This document shows positions 25,891 to 34,071 of a stretch of 64,000 nucleotides of DNA, piece after piece. The stretch's first letter is position 1. Each line of letters starts with the position of its first letter. The stretch is from Paenibacillus turpanensis (GTDB taxonomy: Bacteria > Bacillota > Bacilli > Paenibacillales > YIM-B00363). The stretch is from positions 1-64,000 of the forward strand of contig NZ_WTLI01000023.1 in the NCBI RefSeq assembly GCF_011421635.1. Direction: 5' to 3'. Below the pieces are notes generated by a model. That model did not search any database. It had not been told where the DNA came from and saw only the letters and a program-made list of their open reading frames with translations. Made by a program: the position numbers and the translations under genes.

Positions 25891-25915
25891 TTTGGCACTC
25901 TCCATCTCTCTATTG

Positions 25916-25948
25916 TTAAACGTTCGTTTAAATTAAACGTTCGTTTAA
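25916..25948. promoter_or_regulatory. Twin TetR operators
   Basis: Two copies of TTAAACGTTCGTTTAA lie at 25916-25931 and 25933-25948. Each is a palindrome except for its two central bases. They lie directly after the -10 of the permease-tetR operon, so repressor binding would cover the transcription start. Confidence 0.8.
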
Positions 25949-25949
25949 G

Positions 25950-25979
25950 ATTATAGCGATGCTGTCTGCTTTCTGTCAA
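25950..25979 (-). promoter_or_regulatory. Promoter of the permease-tetR operon
   Basis: A perfect -35 TTGACA (25974-25979) and perfect -10 TATAAT (25950-25955) are separated by 18 bp, immediately upstream of the twin operators. Confidence 0.8.
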
Positions 25980-26097
25980 TCCTTAATCTTGCCCCGACTT
26001 AAGTCCAGCTCACAACCCAATCTGCAGCCAGATGCCGGAAACATCGTAGTCATTTACATTTGTATTATGAAAACCACCGATTTAGGAGGGTTCCCCA

Positions 26098-26205
26098 ATG
26101 ATTCAACTGATGCTGGAGCATTCCTACCGTTTCTTATTAGTGGGTATGCTGGTCGCAGCCGTATTTTTCATCCATACTAAAGAAAAGCATAATGAAAAAG
26201 CGTAG
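26098..26205 (+). CDS. 35-residue single-helix membrane peptide
   Basis: ATG 26098 follows TAGGAGGG by seven bases. The peptide has a short amphipathic N-terminus (MIQLMLEHSYR), one membrane helix (FLLVGMLVAAVFFI) and a basic tail (HTKEKHNEKA). Its stop overlaps the 5' arm of a strong terminator, so it looks like a complete mono-cistronic unit. No family is recognised. A regulatory membrane microprotein is possible but unproven. Confidence 0.55.
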   Translation: MIQLMLEHSYRFLLVGMLVAAVFFIHTKEKHNEKA

Positions 26206-26243
26206 GGATTTGCCTTTTCGGACAAACGCCTACGCTATTTTTG
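26199..26243. terminator. Terminator of the 35-residue membrane peptide gene
   Basis: AGCGTAGG / GCCTACGCT with an inner TTTG/CAAA stem and an ATTTTT tail. It also has an A/T-rich flank on the other strand, serving the convergent MBL gene. Confidence 0.8.
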
Positions 26244-26267
26244 CTTAGCCTACATTTTCAGCGGCAG

Positions 26268-26894
26268 CTACACATACGGATTATTTTGCTTTTCATAGCC
26301 AATCGTCGTTGTCGGTCCATGGCCGGGGTAAACGGTCGTTTCGTCGCCGAGCACAAACAGCTTGCGGTGAATCGAGTCATGCAGCTCCCGCGAGCTCCCG
26401 CCGCGAAGGTCCGTACGTCCGACCGACATCCGGAAAAGCACGTCGCCGCAAAACAAATGCTTTCCGCAAATCAAGCTTACGCTTCCCGGAGAATGACCGG
26501 GCGTATGCCTGATCAGAAAGGTTTCACCGAGCAGCTTTAGCTGCATCCCTTCATCCATTGCAAATTCCGCAGGCTGCGTAGATATCGGCGGTCCGACGTC
26601 CGGCCACATTTTCGACCCGTTCAGCTCTGGATCCTCCAGCCAATCCCGCTCCGCATCATGCAAATAAACCGGACAGCCTTTGGCTTTGCGAACCTCGTCC
26701 ACACCCCCGATATGGTCAAAGTGCGCATGCGTCAGGACGATCGCTTCGACCTCCAGCTGCTCCAGCCTTTTCATCAGCGGCTTCGGGTTCACGCCCGGGT
26801 CAATCACAACAGCTCGCCCTGCTTCTTCATCCACCAGCAAATAACAGTTCGTTTGCAGCGGACCGAGCGCAAACTTCTCCACTTTAAGCTTCAT
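26268..26894 (-). CDS. MBL-fold metallohydrolase
   Basis: This 208-residue protein has the metallo-beta-lactamase motif THAHFDHIGG (H-x-H-x-D-H), a HTPGHSPGS motif with the second metal-ligand His, the Asp in LFCGDVLF and the terminal PGHGPTTTIG. It resembles YqgX/glyoxalase-II-like hydrolases of thioesters such as S-lactoyl- or bacillithiol conjugates. The substrate is not evident. The start is ATG, 18 bp after the thioredoxin-like gene's stop on the same strand, so the two may be co-transcribed. Confidence 0.88.
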   Translation of the reverse strand: MKLKVEKFALGPLQTNCYLLVDEEAGRAVVIDPGVNPKPLMKRLEQLEVEAIVLTHAHFDHIGGVDEVRKAKGCPVYLHDAERDWLEDPELNGSKMWPDVGPPISTQPAEFAMDEGMQLKLLGETFLIRHTPGHSPGSVSLICGKHLFCGDVLFRMSVGRTDLRGGSSRELHDSIHRKLFVLGDETTVYPGHGPTTTIGYEKQNNPYV

Positions 26895-26912
26895 AACCGA
26901 ACAGCTCCGTTT

Positions 26913-27479
26913 CTAGAAGGATGACAGCAGCTCACGCAGTTCCTTGACGATCACCGCGTGGTAGCCTGTGCCTTCGCCGTACTGACGGCCCATTTCCGCC
27001 CGTGCAACCGCAATCTTCTCTTGATAATCCGGCGCTTCGCGGTCCGGGTTCTCCTGCTTAAAGCGGATCATAACCTCCTGCACATGCTTCGGACGAGGTC
27101 CCCAATGGCCCAGCACAAACCCGCCGGTATCGGCAAAAATAACAACCGGAATCGCACGGCCGCCCATCGTCAGAAATTCATCCATCAAATCCATATGCTG
27201 CTCTTGGATAAACACTTCGGTCGGAATGCCGCTGTCCTGCAAAGCCTTAAACACGACCGGCACGTTCCGAACCACGTCTCCGCACCAATCCGCCGCCAAA
27301 ATCAAGCAGCGCAGGTCGTCGCGATTGTTCAGCGAGTCGAAGAATTCCTTCTCATCCTCGTTTGCCCATTGGAATGCTTCGTACCACTCCACGAACTGCT
27401 CCTTGTTTTTCGTCATGCCGTCGATAAATTGCTGCGGGGTAATCCCTTGGCCAAGCTTATGCGATACATTCTTACTCAT
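26913..27479 (-). CDS. Thioredoxin-fold protein with a single-Cys active site
   Basis: This 188-residue protein belongs to the thioredoxin_9-like group. A helical N-terminus (about 1-50) precedes the thioredoxin fold. The active-site segment LILAADWCGDVVRNVP has one Cys, with Asp-Val where the resolving Cys would be. The conserved cis-Pro is in RAIPVVIF. It could act as a monothiol, or bind ligands, rather than as a dithiol reductase. The start is ATG with GGAGG upstream. It is co-oriented with the MBL gene. Confidence 0.75.
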   Translation of the reverse strand: MSKNVSHKLGQGITPQQFIDGMTKNKEQFVEWYEAFQWANEDEKEFFDSLNNRDDLRCLILAADWCGDVVRNVPVVFKALQDSGIPTEVFIQEQHMDLMDEFLTMGGRAIPVVIFADTGGFVLGHWGPRPKHVQEVMIRFKQENPDREAPDYQEKIAVARAEMGRQYGEGTGYHAVIVKELRELLSSF

Positions 27480-27559
27480 CGAAACACGGCCTCCTTCTAT
27501 GTACGTTGTAAAGTGATATCTCCATCATACCGATTTTAGAAACGCATATCCACTCATGC

Positions 27560-27591
27560 AAAAAGAGCCCCATTCGCGGGACCCTTTGTTT
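27560..27591 (-). terminator. Terminator after dedA-like gene
   Basis: A G/C-rich stem with two wobble pairs (AGGGTCCC / GGGGCTCT) is followed by TTTTT on the minus strand, directly after the DedA stop. Confidence 0.6.
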
Positions 27592-28215
27592 TTATCTCTT
27601 GTTTCGTCTGTTCCGGATAATCATAAAAATAAAATATAATGCCGTCAGACCGACTGCCGCCCAGATAAACTTCCCGATGTGCGGCGCCGCCATTTCTTCG
27701 ATATTTTCCCAATTGCTTCCCAGCTCCATGCCCAAATAAATAAAGAAAATGGACCAAGGAATAACGGCAAGCGTCGTTAAAATGGTGAAGCGTCCGAGCG
27801 GCATACGTGTGATGCCCGCCGGAATAGAGATCGCATGCCGCACAACAGGAATAAAACGAGCGGTAAAAATAACGCCTGAGCCGTATCTCTCAAACCACTG
27901 CTCCGCTACGTCGATATGCTTTTTATGAATGAGTATGTATTTGCCGTATTTCTCAAGAAACGGTCTGCCTCCGTACCGGCCGATCCAGTATACAAAAATT
28001 TGTGCGATGACGCCCCCGATCGTTCCATAGATGACAGCGCCGACGAACGAGATTTTGTCTAAGGATACGAGATAACCGCCGTACGAGAGCACAATTTCAC
28101 TTGGAATGACTTCGATCATAAGTCCAATCATAATTCCCCAATAGCCTAAATCCGTAAGCCACATCAATAGATCATGAATGATTTCGCTCATCCTCCGAAA
28201 ACCTGCTTTCGTCAT
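27592..28215 (-). CDS. DedA-family membrane protein
   Basis: This protein of about 207 residues has four to six membrane segments and the DedA/SNARE-assoc features VIPSEIVLSYGGYLVSL and FTARFIPVVRHAISIPAGITRMPLGRF. DedA proteins act in envelope homeostasis; one branch flips undecaprenyl phosphate. The start is uncertain: ATG 28215 gives normal length, and ATG 28191 follows GGAGG with no spacer. Confidence 0.85.
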   Translation of the reverse strand: MTKAGFRRMSEIIHDLLMWLTDLGYWGIMIGLMIEVIPSEIVLSYGGYLVSLDKISFVGAVIYGTIGGVIAQIFVYWIGRYGGRPFLEKYGKYILIHKKHIDVAEQWFERYGSGVIFTARFIPVVRHAISIPAGITRMPLGRFTILTTLAVIPWSIFFIYLGMELGSNWENIEEMAAPHIGKFIWAAVGLTALYFIFMIIRNRRNKR

Positions 28216-28371
28216 ATTTTTCCACATCATATTGTAGCACAAGCCCACTTATTCGAACTAGCATCTTTCCGCTAACTTCAGGGCACCGCACAGTATCCGG
28301 CATTCGCTGACAAGCCCGCGCATATACATGGACAAAGGCAGTTTTGGATCGTATCAAAAGGAGGGGCTCCC

Positions 28372-28821
28372 TTGTCCAGAGTATTTATTTTGCGAAAAAA
28401 ACATGTCATTACGTATTCGCTTGCGATGCTGTTTATCGCTGCCGCTTCTCTCGTATATTGGAAAGGTGCGTACAGCGAGCCGGTGGACGGCGCCCCCGAC
28501 AATCCGCGGGCCATTCATCTGGTAACCGGCGAGTATAAATCCACGCTTCCCGACGGCAAGGAAATCGAGTCCTACCGGTGGGATCCCGGCACGATTCATG
28601 TAAAGGAAGGCGAAACCGTCAAGCTTCACATTCTAGGAGTGAACGGCGAGATGCACTCGTTCTATATTGAGGGCACAACGATTAAGGGCGAGGTGAAAAA
28701 AGGAAAGGAAACCGTGGTCACCTTCAAGGGTGAAAAAGAAGGGGTCTACCGGATCATATGCGTGCAGCATCCCGACGCCTCGCACAGCGGGCCGATGATC
28801 GGTTACATTGTCGTCGACTAG
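28372..28821 (+). CDS. Membrane-anchored cupredoxin
   Basis: This 149-residue protein starts at TTG with GGAGGGG upstream. One N-terminal membrane helix (YSLAMLFIAAASLVYW) is followed by a cupredoxin beta-sandwich (about 45-149). Likely copper ligands are the His in GEMHSFYIEG and the Cys, His and Met in ICVQHPDASHSGPM. It could carry electrons or copper outside the membrane. No oxidase subunits are adjacent. Confidence 0.78.
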   Translation: MSRVFILRKKHVITYSLAMLFIAAASLVYWKGAYSEPVDGAPDNPRAIHLVTGEYKSTLPDGKEIESYRWDPGTIHVKEGETVKLHILGVNGEMHSFYIEGTTIKGEVKKGKETVVTFKGEKEGVYRIICVQHPDASHSGPMIGYIVVD

Positions 28822-28904
28822 AACCGGCCAGGACTTGAATGCAGGGCGGATGCACCCTCCTTTTTCCCAGCGCATATGCTGTGGGAGGAAGGAGTCGATG
28901 ACGG

Positions 28905-29219
28905 ATGCAATTCGGAAACAAAGGAAAACACGAACAGCCGCTTCCGACCGCCCGAGGCATTCGCCGCTCCTGCAGCAAGGAGCTGTACCGGACAATCAAG
29001 CGGCTGAAAACGTATATTCCGCCCGAGAAGGTAAAAGAGGCGGAGGAGCTTTATTTTCGGAAAGTCGCAGGCAATCTGATTTGGATTGCGGAGAACGGCA
29101 AAAACCGTAAAAAGCTGTCCGACTGGTTCGACGAAGCGGTTGCGGACGACATTGCGAAGCTCTGGGAAATAGACCGCGACCGTCTCTCGCATGCGTTCCG
29201 CAACGCCTTTGGCGGCTGA
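28905..29219 (+). CDS. Small basic protein of unknown function
   Basis: This 104-residue, mostly helical soluble protein includes ARGIRRSCSKELYRTIKRLK and NRKKLSDWFDEAVADDIAKLW. It recalls short Paenibacillus proteins that databases sometimes label dehydrogenase without evidence. The start at 28905 has GGAGGAAGGAG upstream. It lies between the cupredoxin gene and the convergent oxidoreductase. No function is inferred. Confidence 0.6.
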   Translation: MQFGNKGKHEQPLPTARGIRRSCSKELYRTIKRLKTYIPPEKVKEAEELYFRKVAGNLIWIAENGKNRKKLSDWFDEAVADDIAKLWEIDRDRLSHAFRNAFGG

Positions 29220-29221
29220 AC

Positions 29222-29896
29222 TTAACGCTTTGCGGCAAGCTGCGCCAGCTGCTCGGACTCCAGCACCACAGTGCCCTTGCGGCCTTCGCCGGCGGCATGC
29301 AGCATCGCTGCGGCTACCGCTGAGGCCTCAATGGGCGCGTATTTGCGCAGGGGACCGAGCAGCCGAAACGGCAGCACCCTGCTCACGACCGCGGCCGCTT
29401 GTTCGCCCAAGCGGAATTCCTTGCGCTCGCCGATGAGCAGAGAGGGACGGACAAGCACCAGCGCGGGCAGACCCAGTGCAGCCAAATCCCGCTCCATCTC
29501 GCCTTTCGTTCGAGAGTAAAATACGCGCGAAGCCGGATTTGCGCCCATGGATGAAATAACGAGTAGAGCGGCGGCACCTTCCGAGCGGCATAACCGTCCA
29601 ATCGCGAGCGGATACTCGTAATCCACCTTGCGGAACGCTTCCTGAGTCTTTGCGATTCTAATCGTTGTCCCCAGGCAGCAGTAAACATCACTCCCGCCGA
29701 ACAGCTCGCGATGTTTGCCCAGCTCTTCCTCGGAGAGCTCCGGCACCGTAATTTGGATGACCGATAAAGGGGCACCCTCCAGAGGTCTGCGTACAAATGC
29801 ATATACATCCTTGTACAGCGGGCTTCCCCCTAACAGCTGAAGCAGCTGGGAGCCGACAAGGCCGCTTCCTCCAAATACCAACGCTCTTTTCTTCAT
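29222..29896 (-). CDS. NAD(P)-binding atypical SDR/HTATIP2-like oxidoreductase
   Basis: This 224-residue Rossmann protein has the dinucleotide motif VFGGSGLVGSQLL at the N-terminus, followed by CCLGTTIR and VISSMGANP strands typical of NmrA/HTATIP2-like atypical short-chain dehydrogenases. The YSRTKGEMER segment supplies the Tyr-x3-Lys-like pair. The substrate is unknown. The start is ATG behind TCGGAGGCGG. Confidence 0.82.
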   Translation of the reverse strand: MKKRALVFGGSGLVGSQLLQLLGGSPLYKDVYAFVRRPLEGAPLSVIQITVPELSEEELGKHRELFGGSDVYCCLGTTIRIAKTQEAFRKVDYEYPLAIGRLCRSEGAAALLVISSMGANPASRVFYSRTKGEMERDLAALGLPALVLVRPSLLIGERKEFRLGEQAAAVVSRVLPFRLLGPLRKYAPIEASAVAAAMLHAAGEGRKGTVVLESEQLAQLAAKR

Positions 29897-30073
29897 GCCA
29901 TTACCGCCTCCGATCGTTGAACATCGTTATGAACCCTTTTCCAATTATTCTCCATTCCCTTCCAAGCAAGCTCCGAAAGTCAAATGGAAGGAACCACCCC
30001 ATTGTGCGATTACCTACCTCCGTTTATAATTAGAAAATCTTACCGCCATCCTACAAATTCGGAGCGTGATTGT

Positions 30074-30841
30074 GTGGAACAGCCCGCCATAGAGGTATTA
30101 CTATTTCTGATCGGTGCAGGCTTCTTAGCTGCGTTTATCGACTCCATCGTCGGCGGCGGCGGTCTCATTTCCCTGCCCGCGCTGCTGCTCGCCGGACTGC
30201 CGCCGGGAATCGCCATTGGCACCAATAAGCTGGGAGGCACCTTTTCTTCGTTAACCAGCACATTGTCATTTTTGCGTTCCGGAAAAATTCATCTTAAGCT
30301 GGCAATGAGCCTGTTCGGGTTCTCCTTTGTCGGCTCGGCTATCGGCTCCTACATCATTACCCTGCTGCCTTCAGCCTTTTTGAAGCCAATGGTTATCGTT
30401 CTGCTTGCGCTTGTCACGATTTATACACTGTTCAAAAAGAATTGGGGCAAAGAGTCGACCTACACTGATATTACCACAAAAAAATGGGTGTTGAGCGCAG
30501 TCATCGCGTTTATCATCGGCTTTTACGACGGATTCTTCGGACCAGGAACAGGCTCGTTCCTGCTGTTCGCCTTTCTGCTGCTCGGCTTCGACTTCGTAAC
30601 AGCGGCCGGAAATGCAAGAATGCTCAATTTCGCCAGCAACATCGCCAGCCTCCTGACCTTCATTGCGCTTAAGCATATTAATTTTTACTATGGGCTTCCA
30701 ATGGCAGTGGCCATGATTGCCGGGGCGTGGATTGGGTCCCGATTTGCCATTCGCAATGGCTCAACGTTCGTAAAGCCGCTGTTTATCACAATGTCGACGC
30801 TGCTGATCGGCAAACAAATTTGGGATTTGCTTATCCGCTAA
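30074..30841 (+). CDS. TauE/SafE-family sulfite/anion exporter
   Basis: This protein of about 255 residues has seven to eight membrane helices. TauE/SafE repeats are visible as IDSIVGGGGLISLPALLLAGLPPGIAIGTNKL near the N-terminus and FYDGFFGPGTGSFLLFAF in the second half. Such proteins export sulfite, sulfoacetate or related anions. GTG 30074 is chosen with GGAG nine bases upstream; upstream in-frame codons give no membrane or binding-site support. Confidence 0.87.
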   Translation: MEQPAIEVLLFLIGAGFLAAFIDSIVGGGGLISLPALLLAGLPPGIAIGTNKLGGTFSSLTSTLSFLRSGKIHLKLAMSLFGFSFVGSAIGSYIITLLPSAFLKPMVIVLLALVTIYTLFKKNWGKESTYTDITTKKWVLSAVIAFIIGFYDGFFGPGTGSFLLFAFLLLGFDFVTAAGNARMLNFASNIASLLTFIALKHINFYYGLPMAVAMIAGAWIGSRFAIRNGSTFVKPLFITMSTLLIGKQIWDLLIR

Positions 30842-30848
30842 AAAATAC

Positions 30849-30889
30849 GCCTCCGCTGCTTTTAAAAGCACGGGGGCTTTCTATTTTTT
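30849..30889 (+). terminator. Terminator of the TauE-type gene
   Basis: GCCTCCG-CTGCTTTT / AAAAGCACGGGGGC followed by TTTCTATTTTTT. Confidence 0.75.
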
Positions 30890-31032
30890 ATCGAAAAATG
30901 GAAGGGCTTAACCTATTTTTCTTCCTCTATTCACATTATTATTGTAGGAAGATAGTAACAAAATGGTAGGTCCATATACCACTTTCCTTGTCTCGACAAT
31001 TTGTATTTTTACCGGAAAGGTCAGGTACTTTC

Positions 31033-32145
31033 ATGCTCGAAAAAGACATACAGCTTGATACACGGTCCTTAACTCGGGATTTGCTGACCGCCTGCTGGTG
31101 GATTTTTGCGTTGTATTTGCTGGGAACCGGCTGCAACGCTATTTTTACATCCAAAGAAAAAGTGATGTTCCTGCGGGAGTTCGTTGTCCTGCCTTCTCTT
31201 AAAATCGCCGCTGTCATCGGGCTCATGGAGCTGCTGCTGCTGCGAAATGTAAAGCATATCGAGTATTATTTGATCGTTGCCATGAACTTGATTGCCGCCG
31301 TGATCATTACCGCTTTATATGATTTGCCGATGGGCATTTATGTGCTTGTTTTTCCGATTATGACCTCTATGTTTTTCTACAGCCGTAAGCTTGCCTTGTT
31401 TTCCTGCTCTCTTGGCCTTGCCTCGCTGCTTCTAATCTTGACGCTGTCCAAAGTGCGAATGTATATGGGACACTCCGACATTATTCTCATTGTGGCCATC
31501 CTGCTGGCATCGGCTTTGCTTATTTCCAGCCTGATGAACCGCGCCTTTAAAATTGCGGATCAATTAATTCGAACCGTTGAAGAAAAGCAGGCGCTGCAAA
31601 CGAAAGCGGTTCTGATGGAGCGGCTGAACCGGATCGATCCGGCTACGGAGCTGTATAACCATAGATCGTTTCACGAGCATATCGACAGCCTTCTGCAATT
31701 AAGTCAAACCGCCTCTCTCGACATCCATTTGGCACTGCTGGACATCGATAACTTCAAACGAATCAACGATACGTTTGGTCATCGCACAGGCGATATTATC
31801 ATTGCCTACGTGGCCAGCCAGATTCGGGAAAACAGTGATCCGAATGATTTTGCCTCCCGATATGGCGGGGAAGAATTTGCCATCGTCAGTGCTGAGAAAT
31901 CCGGCGAGCAATTTTACGCCATGATGGAAAAAATTCGAAAATCCATTGGTGAAGTTCGGCACACGCAGCTCGGAGGAGATAGCATTACCCTCAGTATTGG
32001 GATTGAAGCCTATCGGAGCGGCATGAGCAAGGAGCAGCTGTTTGAAGGTGCCGATTCAGCCCTGTATTATGCGAAGAGGAACGGAAAAAACCGGACCGTG
32101 CGGCCCGGTGAAATGGAATGCGGCGAAAAACCGCATTTGGCTTAG
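31033..32145 (+). CDS. Membrane diguanylate cyclase
   Basis: This 370-residue protein has five to six N-terminal membrane helices (about residues 20-185), a short linker helix and a GGDEF domain (about 205-365). The active site is GGEEF (in RYGGEEFAIVS), with DIDNFKRINDTFGHRTGD preceding it, so diguanylate cyclase activity is expected. No RxxD inhibitory motif stands out. The ATG at 31033 is chosen (AAAGGTCAGG upstream); a TTG at 30988 is less likely. The gene converges on yyaC. Confidence 0.88.
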   Translation: MLEKDIQLDTRSLTRDLLTACWWIFALYLLGTGCNAIFTSKEKVMFLREFVVLPSLKIAAVIGLMELLLLRNVKHIEYYLIVAMNLIAAVIITALYDLPMGIYVLVFPIMTSMFFYSRKLALFSCSLGLASLLLILTLSKVRMYMGHSDIILIVAILLASALLISSLMNRAFKIADQLIRTVEEKQALQTKAVLMERLNRIDPATELYNHRSFHEHIDSLLQLSQTASLDIHLALLDIDNFKRINDTFGHRTGDIIIAYVASQIRENSDPNDFASRYGGEEFAIVSAEKSGEQFYAMMEKIRKSIGEVRHTQLGGDSITLSIGIEAYRSGMSKEQLFEGADSALYYAKRNGKNRTVRPGEMECGEKPHLA

Positions 32146-32655
32146 CTATAACGTTAGGCGGATGGCTGCTGCAATTTCATCAGCCATCTTCATGACCCGG
32201 TACAACGAGGTGGTTTGAAGCGTCCAGTACGGCTTCAAGCCCATTCGATTCACAATCGCGGCGACGCTGAAATCACCGACCGGCGGCAGCTTCCCGCCAA
32301 CGGAATAGGCCGGCTGCAGCGGCGCATGCTCCGCCTGATACAGACCGACCGACTCGGCCGTCTTGCCAAGACAAGCGTCAATAGCGAGCACCCATGCGCC
32401 ATCGGGAATTTCTTTCGTCCGTAAGACGAAGGAATCCGCGTCCAAGGGACGGTCCATCGTTCCGATGACATGGGGATACCCGTGCTGCCGGAGTGCAGTA
32501 CCGACAAGCGGACCGAGAGCATCCCCAGTCGATCGATCGGTTCCGATACATAAAAACACGAGGGGGCGCTCCGGCGCCTCTTTTATTTTATCTTTTACAG
32601 TCGCAAAGAAGGCCGGAAGCTCCGCTCCGGTTATTTTGCCGTTCGCCTGCGTCAA
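32146..32655 (-). CDS. yyaC: YyaC-like sporulation protein
   Basis: This 169-residue protein has the GPR-peptidase-like YyaC/DUF1256 fold: VFLCIGTDRSTGDALGPLVGT, VIGTMDRPLDA, LAIDACLGK and PVGDFSVAAIVN. YyaC is a sporulation protein with a germination-protease-like fold. The start is TTG at 32655 with a strong GGAGGTGGG upstream. The TTG overlaps the lrgB stop (TTGA), so translation of both is coupled. Confidence 0.82.
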   Translation of the reverse strand: MTQANGKITGAELPAFFATVKDKIKEAPERPLVFLCIGTDRSTGDALGPLVGTALRQHGYPHVIGTMDRPLDADSFVLRTKEIPDGAWVLAIDACLGKTAESVGLYQAEHAPLQPAYSVGGKLPPVGDFSVAAIVNRMGLKPYWTLQTTSLYRVMKMADEIAAAIRLTL

Positions 32656-33374
32656 GGCGTCCCACCTCCGTTGAGCCAAATCGACAGCGGTATCGCGGCG
32701 ACGGCCGTTACGATGCCGGCCAGCGCCATGGCCGCGCCGCTGACGCCGCCCAGCAGCTCGGACTCGCGGACGAGCCGCGCCGTGCCGATGCCGTGCGAGG
32801 CAGTGCCGACGCCTACCGCGAGCGGGATGTCGGCGCTGACGCCGAAGAGGCGCAGCAGCCTCGGGCCGGCCATGCTGCCGAGCAGGCCGGTCATGACGGT
32901 GAAGGAGGCCGTCAGCGGCGCGTTCCCGCCGAGAAGGGCCGACACCTCCACCGCAATCGGCGTCGTGGCGGCCTTCGGCAGCATCGACACGGCCAGCTCG
33001 CGCGAGCCGCCCAGCGCGGCGACGAGGCCCCAGGCCGCCGCGATCGACGCGGCCGAGCCGGCGGTTACGCCGCCGAGCACTGCCAGCCAGGCCGACTTCA
33101 GCTTCGGCCACTGCTTATACAGCGGCACCGCTAGGGCGACCGTCGCCGGCCCGAGCAGCGCCGTAAGCCAGCTGCCGCTGACGCTCATGTACAGCGCCAG
33201 CGGCACGCGCAGCAGCGCAAGCACCGCGTACAGCAGCACGCTTGCGGCAAACAGCGGATGCAGCCACGCAAAGCGGCTGCGCAGCTCCAATGCGGCGGCA
33301 TAAGCGCCGACCGTCAGCGCTACGCCTGCCATCGGGTCGCTCCACAGCCGCCCCCACAACACGTCAAGCTCCAT
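32652..33374 (-). CDS. lrgB: LrgB-family holin-antiholin partner
   Basis: This 240-residue protein has about seven membrane helices and LrgB motifs such as KAATTPIAVEVSALLGG and GTASHGIGTARL. LrgB with LrgA modulates autolysis and transport of pyruvate or other small compounds. ATG 33374 is chosen (GGAGGG seven bases upstream). The coding sequence is markedly more GC-rich than its neighbours. It overlaps lrgA at its start and yyaC at its end. Confidence 0.87.
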   Translation of the reverse strand: MELDVLWGRLWSDPMAGVALTVGAYAAALELRSRFAWLHPLFAASVLLYAVLALLRVPLALYMSVSGSWLTALLGPATVALAVPLYKQWPKLKSAWLAVLGGVTAGSAASIAAAWGLVAALGGSRELAVSMLPKAATTPIAVEVSALLGGNAPLTASFTVMTGLLGSMAGPRLLRLFGVSADIPLAVGVGTASHGIGTARLVRESELLGGVSGAAMALAGIVTAVAAIPLSIWLNGGGTP

Positions 33375-33717
33375 GGCGTTTCCCTCCGCCTCGGCCCAGC
33401 AAACGAGTGACCCAGCCTGCAGCCGCCAGGCTGGCAATAAAGCTGCCGAGGAAGCCTGCGGCTGCCGGCAGCCACTGCCCGCCCAGCCCGGCGAAATAAA
33501 TCGGGCTCACCACAATAAAGGGAATAAAAAAGAGCATCATATGGCGCAGTAGAAATTGCGCACTTTCTTCAACGGTCTGCAGCGAGACCGTTCCTGTAAA
33601 TAAAGCGGCCGCCAGCAGCAGCATGCCTAGAACTCCGGCCGGCATCGGAATGCCCAGCACGTGATGCCCCGCCAGCCCCGCACCGTAAAACAGAGCCAAC
33701 ACCGCAAAGCCTTTCAA
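33364..33717 (-). CDS. lrgA: LrgA/CidA-family holin-like protein
   Basis: This 117-residue protein has four membrane helices and the family motif GIPMPAGVLGMLLL, followed by ESAQFLLRHMMLFFIPFIVV. The start is TTG with GGGAGG upstream. It is the first gene of lrgA-lrgB-yyaC; the lrgB start lies inside its 3' end. Confidence 0.85.
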   Translation of the reverse strand: MKGFAVLALFYGAGLAGHHVLGIPMPAGVLGMLLLAAALFTGTVSLQTVEESAQFLLRHMMLFFIPFIVVSPIYFAGLGGQWLPAAAGFLGSFIASLAAAGWVTRLLGRGGGKRHGA

Positions 33718-33846
33718 GCCTATTCCTCCCCATCATGCACGGCTCTATAAAAAATGAGCATACTTATCGTACCACAAAAGGAATAGGTTTTTTGTCAAGA
33801 AGCTGGTACAATAATGACAATGATCCGAACGAAAGGATGAAGACCG

Positions 33847-34071
33847 ATGGATTTAACGCAGAAAACAGTCGAGAATGTCGCATACATGGTCGAGGAAATT
33901 AAACAAAAGCTGAGGGTGGTTTCCGGCGCCGCAATTAAAGGCTCCCACTTTAACGAGGATCAATATGACGATATTAAAGATCTGTACGACCTGGTAAACA
34001 GCAAGGACAAATTCAGCATCAGCGAAATTGAAGCGATTGTCGCAGAGCTCGGCAAGCTCCGCAAGGCTTAA
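33847..34071 (+). CDS. yfkK: DUF1128/UPF0435-family protein
   Basis: This 74-residue acidic helical protein carries the UPF0435 (B. subtilis YfkK) pattern: KTVENVAYMVEEIKQKL and FNEDQYDDIKDLYDLVNSKDKFSISEIEAIVAELG. The start is ATG with GAAAGGATGA upstream. Function is unknown. Confidence 0.8.
   Translation: MDLTQKTVENVAYMVEEIKQKLRVVSGAAIKGSHFNEDQYDDIKDLYDLVNSKDKFSISEIEAIVAELGKLRKA

Noticed and set aside
32493-33303. Long plus-strand ORFs opposite lrgB
   Set aside because: They are produced by the high GC content of lrgB on the other strand; their products are Arg/Ala/Pro-rich and have no family features.
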